Part shown: positions 25,128 to 34,500 of the stretch, one piece after another
How the letters are laid out: each line of letters begins with the position of its first letter
Position numbering within the stretch: the stretch's first letter is position 1
Origin: Taibaiella chishuiensis
Lineage (GTDB): Bacteria > Bacteroidota > Bacteroidia > Chitinophagales > Chitinophagaceae
Direction: 5' to 3'
Length of the DNA stretch: 64,000 nt
Assembly: GCF_003014535.1 (NCBI RefSeq)
Contig: NZ_PYGD01000015.1
Location: 28,758 to 92,757, forward strand
Notes under the pieces: generated by a model
What the model was told of the DNA's origin: nothing
Databases searched by the model: none
The model's input: the letters and a program-made list of their open reading frames with translations, nothing else
Translations under genes and position numbers: made by a program

Positions 25128-28112
25128 TCAGACAATCAGCTCCTTCGCATGTACATCCAGCTTCACCGGCAATTGCAGCAAAGCATAGGCAAGCCCGGCC
25201 GAGTTCCGACCCCAGCGCACTCCGTCGGGATAGGACGCAGATGCCACATTGAGATACAGCTCGTATGCAGGATCGATATATCCTGCATAGGCCGGATTAC
25301 TTTTGATATGTCCCCAGTTCAGATCATTCCAGCTACCCGAAGCAATGGAATTGGTATAGTTGACCCCGTCCGTTACTTCATCGGCGCCAAACTTCAGGGC
25401 TCCTGCCTGCTCTTCGAAAACAAAGAAATAGCCGGGGTGCAGATCATCCGTGATCGCTCCTTTTGCTGTTGTGGCGTCGATCGGAAAACCCAGGAAGTAA
25501 ACATCCGGGTAGACCTGCGCCGAAAATACAGGGTACAACGGCGGCGCACTGCCGTCGATGATGCGGGGTTGTCCGAGCAGGGGCTGCGGCGGTGTCGCCG
25601 TATTGTATTGCCACTTTGCCTTCTGCATATAGATCTTCACCCCGGGATACCTGCGGAACAGCTCACCCCTGATGGTAAGGATCAGCATAGACACACCAGA
25701 CCCCAGTGCATTCAGCCGCGGACTGTTGTTACCCAATTTGGTAAGTGGGCCATAATGCAGGTAGCTGTTACGCCATTTGTGTATCGGGTATATGTCTTTA
25801 TAGTTATCCAGGCTGGTCGATGTCGACGGCACCGAAGAGAGCGAGCCCGAGTATCCCCAGAAGAACTGAAAACAAGTGCCACGCTGGTCTGTGGGATAAC
25901 CTCTCCAGAGCAACTCCCGGGCCATTTCATAGTTGAGACCCAGCATATAGGCTTCGATATACTTCTGGTCCATTTCCAGCAGGCTTATCGTATTGTCTGC
26001 AATGGTCTTTAATCCGGGCATCAGCCATTCCGTCGATAATTCTGCCAGGGCCTGGTACATAGGCAGGTCTATACGTGGTGCGGCAAGCACGGTATCGATG
26101 CTGGGTACTGCAGTATACACCGAGCTGTTGGGGTCAAACAGCTTCACTTGTTTCTGCGCCAGCTCAAACAAGGCATTCTGCGGGTTGATGGAAGTGGAGA
26201 CCGTATTGGCCGAGCTGCTCATGTTCAGGCTGGGACCTGTCGAATAGGTATACGGCGCCAAGGTGCTGATCGTAGCATTGAGCGGAATGACAGAAGAAAC
26301 GAGCGCAGCGGCCGCCGGGCTGGGAGGACCAAATACCGGCGCACCAAAGGATATGCCCGGAGCGGTTATCGCAAAGTTGGCTATCGGAGGCAGGCCTGCG
26401 GTATATCCTGGTGTCAGCTGTCCTGGTGCCAGGATCGAATACGAGATCATTCCTCCCGGGGCCGTATAGGGCGGGGCGATGACGGCTGCTCCCGAATTGA
26501 CATCCTGGATCAATGTTGCAGCATTGATAGTAATGCCGGAACCCGACATGCCACGGGAGAAAGCGCTGCCCGGGTTGGTGATGCGCCGGAAAGCGCCGGA
26601 AAACATGGAGTTGGGAATAGCGCTGTCGGCAACTTCTTTATAGATAGTCTGCACGGGCGCTTTGATCTTGGTATGCACCGCCGAAGACAGGGTCAGCAGT
26701 ACTTCGTTCCCCAGGGGGCGGATATGCTTGGTATGCAGTGTAAGGCTCGCCTGCAGCGCCAGTTGCATCTGGCGCAGCTTTCTGTTGGCTTCAAGCACCT
26801 CGCCGATCTGGCTCCAGGCAATAGACATATACTTATCCTGGTTTTTTCGCACAACCTCGGCGCCCGCGCCCGCAAAGGTCCTGAACCGGGGATCGAGGTT
26901 CGCGGTATTGATCCAGTTGGTAGTAGCCGGGTTAAGATCGCCCGAAATAGTATTCACCTGCGCATGCCATCTTCCGTATATCGGCGGGCCGATAACCGGA
27001 TCGGGGCTTCCGGCCTGGGCCGCCGCAGGAGCATTCAGGATATCTTTCAGTTTCGACGAGAAATTATTGACCGGCGCCCAGCTATCGGGTGTTTGCCCTA
27101 CCGGATGCAGTACACCTTGTAATCCTATTGTATCAACAGGAGCGGTAAGATCCAGCACCGGATTGCCCGGCAGCTGCAGGTCGATTGCCCTTTTGCCTAC
27201 TTCGTTGCCCATTGCCGTAGGTTTCAGTTTGCGGACCAGGGATTCGAAATCGCCGGATACGCCGGTCTTGAAGAACCACTGGTGATATACCGGGAATTGT
27301 TTCTGGATCGTATTGCCGTGCCATGCCGGCTCTAACGGATCGTCTGTAGCGCCGATGCTGATACCCAGGCCGGCTTTTCTGCCCAGCTCGAAGGTCGGAA
27401 CCAGGAAAGCATAGTAGCTGGTGTTGGGCTCCAGGCGTCTGGGGCAAAGGATGCGGGCAACCGCGCAATCAGGATTATCCTTCAGTTTTTGCTGCAGGCT
27501 ATTGATCCCCGAAGCCAGGTCGGTAGCTTTAATGTTGTTGGTCGCCGGATCGTTGGTACTGGTACCCAGGTCGCCGTTGACGTGCACATGCGCCCAGGCC
27601 CAGGTCTTATGCTCATCCGGAAAGGCGCCGTTATTGGTTGCTGCCGTGACATTGATCGATGGCAGGATACCATTGAAGGCAAGGTTTTCAAATTCATTTT
27701 CCTTCAGCACGACAAGGCTGATCCAGGGCCTTAACCGGTAGCGGTTATCATTGGTGTTTTCGAGGTTGGCCCTGGCCGGCGTGTAGCGCCAGGGAAAATC
27801 CTCGTCGTAGAACTCGATATAAGGGAGATAATTCGGTTCGAAGTTCGTGGTCCAGTTAGTAGGGAATACTTTCACGATCTCGCTGCTGTTGATCCCGATA
27901 ATATCGCCGGGCCCTTTCAGCATTACCTGCTGGGTAAGCGGTACCGTAGTATCGCCGCCGCTTACGGCAGTTTGCAGCAGGGAAATATTCAGCGGCAACT
28001 TGGCCCGTTCGCTCAGCGAAGAAGGGGAATTGCTGCTATAGTTGTCCGGGTTGCTGATCACATCAGCAAGGCCCTGGCGCAGATGGGGCAAAAAAGAATA
28101 GTAGGCGCTCAT
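25128..28112 (-). CDS. Giant protein of unknown function (994 residues)
   Basis: No signal peptide. N-terminal features include NISLLQTAVSGGDTTVPLTQ and PYIEFYDEDFPWRYTPARAN (about 97-116). The latter resembles a conserved acidic/aromatic motif. A central Pro/Ala/Gly-rich segment (about 520-640) looks flexible. The C-terminal third has LNYEMARELLWRGYPTDQRG at about 722-741, then VSMLILTIRGELFRRYPGVK and a final beta-rich part. These strings read as family-conserved motifs, but I cannot name the family. Spacing is 3 bp to the upstream DUF6603-type gene and 53 bp to the downstream 1622-residue gene. That gap is the widest among the five large genes. Confidence 0.8.
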   Translation of the reverse strand: MSAYYSFLPHLRQGLADVISNPDNYSSNSPSSLSERAKLPLNISLLQTAVSGGDTTVPLTQQVMLKGPGDIIGINSSEIVKVFPTNWTTNFEPNYLPYIEFYDEDFPWRYTPARANLENTNDNRYRLRPWISLVVLKENEFENLAFNGILPSINVTAATNNGAFPDEHKTWAWAHVHVNGDLGTSTNDPATNNIKATDLASGINSLQQKLKDNPDCAVARILCPRRLEPNTSYYAFLVPTFELGRKAGLGISIGATDDPLEPAWHGNTIQKQFPVYHQWFFKTGVSGDFESLVRKLKPTAMGNEVGKRAIDLQLPGNPVLDLTAPVDTIGLQGVLHPVGQTPDSWAPVNNFSSKLKDILNAPAAAQAGSPDPVIGPPIYGRWHAQVNTISGDLNPATTNWINTANLDPRFRTFAGAGAEVVRKNQDKYMSIAWSQIGEVLEANRKLRQMQLALQASLTLHTKHIRPLGNEVLLTLSSAVHTKIKAPVQTIYKEVADSAIPNSMFSGAFRRITNPGSAFSRGMSGSGITINAATLIQDVNSGAAVIAPPYTAPGGMISYSILAPGQLTPGYTAGLPPIANFAITAPGISFGAPVFGPPSPAAAALVSSVIPLNATISTLAPYTYSTGPSLNMSSSANTVSTSINPQNALFELAQKQVKLFDPNSSVYTAVPSIDTVLAAPRIDLPMYQALAELSTEWLMPGLKTIADNTISLLEMDQKYIEAYMLGLNYEMARELLWRGYPTDQRGTCFQFFWGYSGSLSSVPSTSTSLDNYKDIYPIHKWRNSYLHYGPLTKLGNNSPRLNALGSGVSMLILTIRGELFRRYPGVKIYMQKAKWQYNTATPPQPLLGQPRIIDGSAPPLYPVFSAQVYPDVYFLGFPIDATTAKGAITDDLHPGYFFVFEEQAGALKFGADEVTDGVNYTNSIASGSWNDLNWGHIKSNPAYAGYIDPAYELYLNVASASYPDGVRWGRNSAGLAYALLQLPVKLDVHAKELIV

Positions 28113-28115
28113 AAT

Positions 28116-31100
28116 TTAAAGTTCAAATGAGTTAACGACCATAAAATTGGCATAGTTCGGGTCCAACCGAAGCGTATCCATATATACAGCAGCTTCGGTA
28201 TAGCTGTTAAACGTAAGGGAGCCGATCGCATTCAAAGTGTTCTTATCGGCCAGCTGAAAGGCGCCCTCCTGTACATTCAGCTTCTTCGGGCCGCCCAGCG
28301 GCGTTCTTGAAGTGGAGGCAGCCAATGGCGAACGGGTAATATAAGAATCCATAACATGCAGCTGGAATTCGGCGAGACTGAGCTGGTAAGGCAGGGTGAG
28401 CTTTTTCCGCTGCCGCTGATCGATAATGATTTCATCGTATTCGATCGAACGGTGTACAAAATAATCTGAGGATATCCGGTCCGGGTTGCCCAACGCAAAG
28501 CCGCTGGTATATTTTTCATAGCTATCCCGCGACAGCTTCTGATCGTCGGTAAGATAAAAGAAGGAGTTGGGCGCAAAATAATCCTGGACAGGTTGGTTGG
28601 TAAGCGCTACCGCCGGAGATCCTACCGTAACGCCACTGATGCGGAACTGGTTGAAATCGCTGATCGCGGAAGTACCGAACCTGGCCAGCTTAATGCCCAT
28701 AGGCGCTACCTTCTGACTCAGCTGCAGGCTTCCAAAAGGATCAATCACCAGGTTGGTACCAGTCGAATTGGTGATGTCGCGGAAAGCGACAACCTGGTGA
28801 CTTTTATCGGGTCCGATCACCTGCCAGTTGTCCTTGTTGAGCAAGGCATTGTGCACCTGCTGCGCAATGGCCGCCGGAGCAATAGTTTCCTGCTTTCCTT
28901 GTCCGAAGGTTTTATCGAAGGAAACGTTGACCCTGACAAACAGGATCTTGAAGCTACCCTTGCCTTGTACCCTCCAGGGATGAGGCCCTTCAACAGTCAG
29001 GTCGATATAGATTGAAAGAATACAGCTGCTTCCTTTCCGGATCTCGAACATAACGCCCATATTGGCGATGAAATGGAAGGGAGAGAACTGGATCAGGATA
29101 TCGAACCACAAAGCGCCTACGGCTTCGATCTTCCAGGCTTTAGCACGTGCATCTACCCTTGCGCCGAACTGTACCGAATTGGAAGTAATGGCAAAATAAG
29201 TTTCCACCTTAATGTTCAGGTTGCTCGAGCTGGCCAGAATGATAGACAGCCGCTGCATCTGCGGCAGGTTCATAGGCGGCGGCGTGAACTTGGGGTGGAA
29301 CCCGCCTACCGACAGCAAGAAATTGGGCTTATCGCCCCAATACAGGCGCAATGCCATATCCCCCAACAGCGCAAAGGTCAGAATAGAGGAATCGTAAAGA
29401 GAAGCATCGAAAGAAAGCTGTTTCTTGTCAAAGTCGATGATGCCTACAAAATTGACCTGTATCGCCAGTATCTTACTTTCTTTGGTCGGCAGTATCGCTT
29501 TGATCACACCAACAATAGCCAGCAGCACCGGGCTGGGCAGCTCGATAATGATACCCAGCTCGATAGTGATCAGGGTGGGTGTACCCCAACCCAGCTTGGC
29601 CATAGGACCGATGAGGAAGCGATCCTTCTTTACAGGAAATACCTGGCCCAGATTGCTGATGATGGCATTGGCATTCTTCACGATATCTGTGGGGAACAGG
29701 ATGCTGTCCAGCGTACTGTCCTTTACACCCGAGCGTAGCCTGTCCGTATTGATCGTACGGTTAAGTCCCAGCAGGCCGCCTACCCCGTTCAGGGTAAAGC
29801 CCATGCCGAGCTGAATGGGCGTAAATTCTGCAGTAATGATGATGAGCAATGAAAAACCATCGCTGCCATCGGGCATCTTCGTCGTCAGGATACCAATAGC
29901 TGCCAGCGAGATCTTGGAGAATTTAAGCTCGAGGCCTCCTGTATAGGTATAGGTATCTTCGTTATAGTTCAGGAAGCCGCCGCCGGTAACAGACGACGCA
30001 TTGATGGCTATAGCTACGCCCGAGGGGAACTTAAAGGCGATCTTAGCATTGGCCAGCCCCAGGCTGCCATCGTTACGTTTGAATTCCACCACGCTTTTCA
30101 CGCCGATCTCCTGTACTTCTACGGCCAGCACACCAGCTATATTGAGCGAAATGCCCACGGCGCCGGTAATGGTAAATTCCTGTCCGTTGATCTTCATCGC
30201 CAGGTGCAGGTCGTGCAGCTTGATGCTGAAAGCAGCCGTATCGATGCCGATGGAAAGCGAGGGTACGTCCAACACAAAGCCAATAGAATTTTTACCAAAG
30301 TAAAGCCCCTTCTTCAGCGAATAACCGATGGAAAAATCGAAGTCTACCTCCAAACCGTCTTTGGGAAGTATCTTGGAAAGAAAACCATCTTTGGAGGCGG
30401 CGATCTTCAGCACGCCACCCGTAATCGCCAGCTCGGCATAGACATCGCCTGCCTGCGACGCTTCTTTATCGAACCCGGCTTCCAGGCTGATGCTGTTGCA
30501 TTGCAGCGCGGTGCCGCCGGGGTTGCCCAGCAAGGTGATCGGGGTATCGGGGCTATCTGCTTTTTTGATCAGCCCTACATAGAAGTTGCCGGTGGTCGTA
30601 GCCGCAATGTTGTTCAGGTTATTTTTGATTTCTATACCGCTTCCGGGCCTTACCAGTACCATCAGCCCATCCTGGTAATGTACGCTGCCCGATGCCGTTA
30701 CCTCCCAATCCGAATCGCCTAAGGAAGCATTGACATTGAAGGCGCCATCCAGCACCGGCGTCAGGAAGAGGCCGGGAAACTGGCCGGGTGATCCGGCGGG
30801 CAATGGTCCCAGCTCCAGGGCGAACGTGGCAGCTACCGGGTCATTGAAATAACGCCATAAGATAAACTGCAGCGTATTCAGTATAGGCGATCCCGGAAGG
30901 GCTTGGGAATTGATTACCCCTTTATAGTTGCTGTAGCGCTGCAAATAGATGTTGCGTACACCGAAGGAGCTGACGAGGTAATAAATATTGGACAACAGCA
31001 GCTTGTGGTTGAAATCATTGGTGCCCCACTGGTACGTATCGGCAAACAGCTGCCCCGGCTCGGTAAAGATCCGCATCAGGTCGCCGTACACGATCTCATA

Positions 31101-31583
31101 CTTGAAATAAGGTACCCGCACCGGCGTATTGATATCTACCATGGTCACTTTGATCAGTGACATCGACACCAGCAGATTGTATAATACAGGTAGTTCCTTT
31201 TCCATCCAGGTACAGATCAGGTAATCGGGCAGCTCCTTAAAGATCGTGCCTGAAAACCCTTCGGCCTGCTGTGCCGCATAGTTACTGCTGAAATAGCTGC
31301 TTTGCCCCTGGAGCCCATTAATGCTCTGAATGATCTGCTTGACGGCCGATGCCATCTGCACCAGTTCATCTGAAGATATCTTGCCATCCTTAAGCGCATT
31401 ATACAGGACTTTGATGTTGGCCAGCACCGTGCTGTATGCAGTAAAGGGCTGTGGTATGCTGGGAAATTTCCAGCCGAGCCCCAGCATGAACTTCTTGAAC
31501 TCATTCTGGCTGCTGATGGCCTGCTCCAGCGGTTGGACCGCCCTGGAAATAGAAGCCAGAATGGATGAAATACTTAAGCTCAT
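28116..31583 (-). CDS. DUF6603-like beta-rich giant protein (1155 residues)
   Basis: No signal peptide (starts MSLSISSILASISRAVQ). The helical N-terminal part (about 1-230) leads to a very long run of amphipathic beta strands (about 300-900) with alternating polar and hydrophobic residues, such as LEVDFDFSIGYSLKKGLYFG and GMGFTLNGVGGLLGLNRTI (near residue 580). The second matches the DUF6603 core as I know it. The following ILPTKESKILAIQVNFVGII and LRLYWGDKPNFLLSVGG fit the same domain. Its C-terminus (about 930-1155) is mixed. Function of DUF6603 is not established. Such strand runs could form a barrel, a groove or a fibre. Gaps of 7 and 3 bp to the neighbours place it inside one transcript. 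Confidence 0.75.
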   Translation of the reverse strand: MSLSISSILASISRAVQPLEQAISSQNEFKKFMLGLGWKFPSIPQPFTAYSTVLANIKVLYNALKDGKISSDELVQMASAVKQIIQSINGLQGQSSYFSSNYAAQQAEGFSGTIFKELPDYLICTWMEKELPVLYNLLVSMSLIKVTMVDINTPVRVPYFKYEIVYGDLMRIFTEPGQLFADTYQWGTNDFNHKLLLSNIYYLVSSFGVRNIYLQRYSNYKGVINSQALPGSPILNTLQFILWRYFNDPVAATFALELGPLPAGSPGQFPGLFLTPVLDGAFNVNASLGDSDWEVTASGSVHYQDGLMVLVRPGSGIEIKNNLNNIAATTTGNFYVGLIKKADSPDTPITLLGNPGGTALQCNSISLEAGFDKEASQAGDVYAELAITGGVLKIAASKDGFLSKILPKDGLEVDFDFSIGYSLKKGLYFGKNSIGFVLDVPSLSIGIDTAAFSIKLHDLHLAMKINGQEFTITGAVGISLNIAGVLAVEVQEIGVKSVVEFKRNDGSLGLANAKIAFKFPSGVAIAINASSVTGGGFLNYNEDTYTYTGGLELKFSKISLAAIGILTTKMPDGSDGFSLLIIITAEFTPIQLGMGFTLNGVGGLLGLNRTINTDRLRSGVKDSTLDSILFPTDIVKNANAIISNLGQVFPVKKDRFLIGPMAKLGWGTPTLITIELGIIIELPSPVLLAIVGVIKAILPTKESKILAIQVNFVGIIDFDKKQLSFDASLYDSSILTFALLGDMALRLYWGDKPNFLLSVGGFHPKFTPPPMNLPQMQRLSIILASSSNLNIKVETYFAITSNSVQFGARVDARAKAWKIEAVGALWFDILIQFSPFHFIANMGVMFEIRKGSSCILSIYIDLTVEGPHPWRVQGKGSFKILFVRVNVSFDKTFGQGKQETIAPAAIAQQVHNALLNKDNWQVIGPDKSHQVVAFRDITNSTGTNLVIDPFGSLQLSQKVAPMGIKLARFGTSAISDFNQFRISGVTVGSPAVALTNQPVQDYFAPNSFFYLTDDQKLSRDSYEKYTSGFALGNPDRISSDYFVHRSIEYDEIIIDQRQRKKLTLPYQLSLAEFQLHVMDSYITRSPLAASTSRTPLGGPKKLNVQEGAFQLADKNTLNAIGSLTFNSYTEAAVYMDTLRLDPNYANFMVVNSFEL

Positions 31584-31590
31584 AAAAAAA

Positions 31591-34500
31591 TTATTTTACG
31601 GTATAGCTAATCGTTTTAAAATACTGGTCATGATCCAGGTTGCCCAGCTTAGAGGCATTGAGATAATTGACCAGGTAATACATGGTGACAAAATTCATCG
31701 GGATGATACTGGTTACACCATTCGCATCCGTCCGGGACGAATTTCTCATCAGAGAATCGAAGGAGGGCCGGTACGCTTTTTTATTGAATGTACCCGCGCC
31801 TTCGTATATGGCAATCAGCGCTTCCTGGTTCTTGTTCTGTAAAGTAATACTGTCGGTGGCTGCATCGGAAAAAATCTGTTTAAGCGCATTACCCACGCTG
31901 GCCACGTCCTTGTTGGCGATCAGGGGCGCCTTATGCTGTTCCATATATTTCAGCACGGAAGGGTCGACGATCCTGGGAAAAAGGCTCAATTCCATCTGTA
32001 TATCTGCCGGGGCGCCGCCTGCCAGGATAGTGCCGCCACTCAGGGATACCACCGGCGGGTTTTCTTCGGTAAAGCCACTACCCCTCTGATTATTGACAAA
32101 GTCGATCCGCAGTACGCTTTTGCCCTGCTTTACCAGGATATCGGCCACATTGGCTACAGGATCGCAGGGAAAACTAACGCTCGTAGCTGTAGGTACGGTA
32201 ACAGTCGGCTTACCACCAAATACCCTTATTTTCCGGTCCGGACTTTCGGCTTTCGCCATATTCAGCAAATTGACCTTACTGATGGCACGGGCATTGGCCG
32301 GCGTGGCCGGTTGGGGAACAAAAGAAAAGTCAAACTTTCCATAGTCCCCGCGCAAAAAAGCGTCATAAGAACCTTTATCCGATACGATTGCCGTGACCTC
32401 CTGGGTGGGATAATGCAGATTTGCGCCTCTCTGGTTGTTGCTGAAACCCAGCTGCGTGATTGCACCGTCCGCATCCACATCCAACACTTCAAAAACAGGC
32501 TGGGTATCTCTGGCTCTGCGATCGCCCTCCCCTGCCGAGGGCACAGCTTCATTAAAGGAATTATGCCTATAGTAGTAGGGCAGGTATTTACCGATGTAAA
32601 TAACGTCCACCGTAAAAACCGGGTGGATTTGTAGAATCTGGTTCTTATGATATCCTTTTCCACCAAACAGTATTTCCACTTTCTCCACCTCCTTGCTACT
32701 GTTAAGGTATCCCAGTACATGCGCAACATTGGAAGAAATAGGGACACTGCCTTTCACGTCTGTACATAAAGTAAACCGCATAGGACCCAGGGGGATCTGG
32801 TATCCCGCACCTTTCCGGGGTGTACCGCCAACCATTTTGTATTTTATCGGACAATAATAGATCACCTGCTCCTTATTCGTATTGGGTACATATTCACCGC
32901 CAACTGCACCAAATCCTTCGAGGCCTTTAGTATCATCTGTGCCTTTAATCCAGGTTTTATAAACAGCCGGGTCAAATACGAATTCGGCCGCTGTTGTCGC
33001 GCCGATATAATCATGTCCATCCGTGGTAATCTTGATCTGCGTTTCGGCTGCATTGGACGAATAAAGGCCATTCCCATTATTGACGATCGAATAATTGACG
33101 ATAGCGCCATTACTGTCCAGTTCGGTTACCAGCGCCAATAATCCCGATCCTTTCTGGTTCTCATCCTTGTTGCGGAGGTCGATGGCTTCCAGGTATACCG
33201 GGAAGATAAAGCTACCACCTGTTTTATTAGTATCCAGTTCGGGAAATACTTTGGGCGCGCTCATCACGGGTTTCGCGACAGCGCCGTTTGCGGGACTGAT
33301 ATTCACGATCGGATCTGCAGAATAACCGTTCCCGGGATTAATGACGTTGATCCGGGATAGTGAAGTATCATAAGGAACAAACTCGAAGTCGAGAATGGGG
33401 TGCTGTATCGGATTGGAGCTAGCCTGGAACCAGTCCGCATCCCATGTACCGGTATCAGCTATATTCTGGTCTTTATCGATGAATACGGTTTTCCTGCTGC
33501 TTTTCAGCTTCTTTTCCTTAGGATCCAGGAAAGCATCTTCGCAAGTGCCATCCGGTTTGATTTTAAGGATAATATTCAGCGCATATTTGCTGCTGGGCAC
33601 TGTACCCCGGATGGAGAGTTTCAGATTCCGGCCTTCTTTAGAGGTCTGGAAAATGGCGCCGGGTTGCGTCACACCGGTTTTCAACTTTACGCTTTGTACC
33701 CGGTAGAGCCCTTTCTGCTTGGCATAAAGACAGGCTTCACCCCTGAAATACTTTTTCCGGTCTTCAATAACCGCAGCACATTGCGCTATGGTAGCCGTAC
33801 CTTGAGGCACTATGGCCAGCGTAACCGAAAAAGGCGCCGAAGTACTATTGATCGCCGTAACCCTGAGCCTGAAAATATCTCCTTCTCCCAGGGTAACGAA
33901 ATCGTAAAGCTGTTTACGCTCAAATAAAGGAAAATCCACGGTTCGCAGATACACAAAAGTCTGCGCGTCTCTTGCCTTAATCCATTTGTTCGCTTCTGCA
34001 GCACTGATCAGGTTCAGCACGATCTGGTTGGCCGGATTCACTTCGGGCCGGTTGAGCGTCGCCGATGCAGTCGCGATACGAGGCCAGTTCCACTTGACTT
34101 TATAGGGATTGATCTCATTGGTCGTGGTACCATCGAGCTGCAGGCGGTCGAAGCTATCAATGTTTGCTTTGACAATACGCGAAGAATAGAGTGATTCCGA
34201 AGGCGTAAAATTCTCGTGTCCCTGGGACCGTACATCACTATACTCGTCACCGATATTGAAAAAGTGGGTCAGCTCATGAGCGAAAGTAATTTTGGCAGAT
34301 ATAGATACACTCTTGCTGTCCGTTGTTACTGTTTCGGGATAAAAGACACCGTTCTGTGGAGAGCCTACTTCCAGCCATTTATTATCTGCTACAGTGGTTA
34401 CACAATAATTATTGCTGTTGACGCCAATCTCCATCGGGTGATTGACCAGGATCACCACGAAAGTTCTTCTGTACACGCTATCCCGGTCTATATTGGTCCA

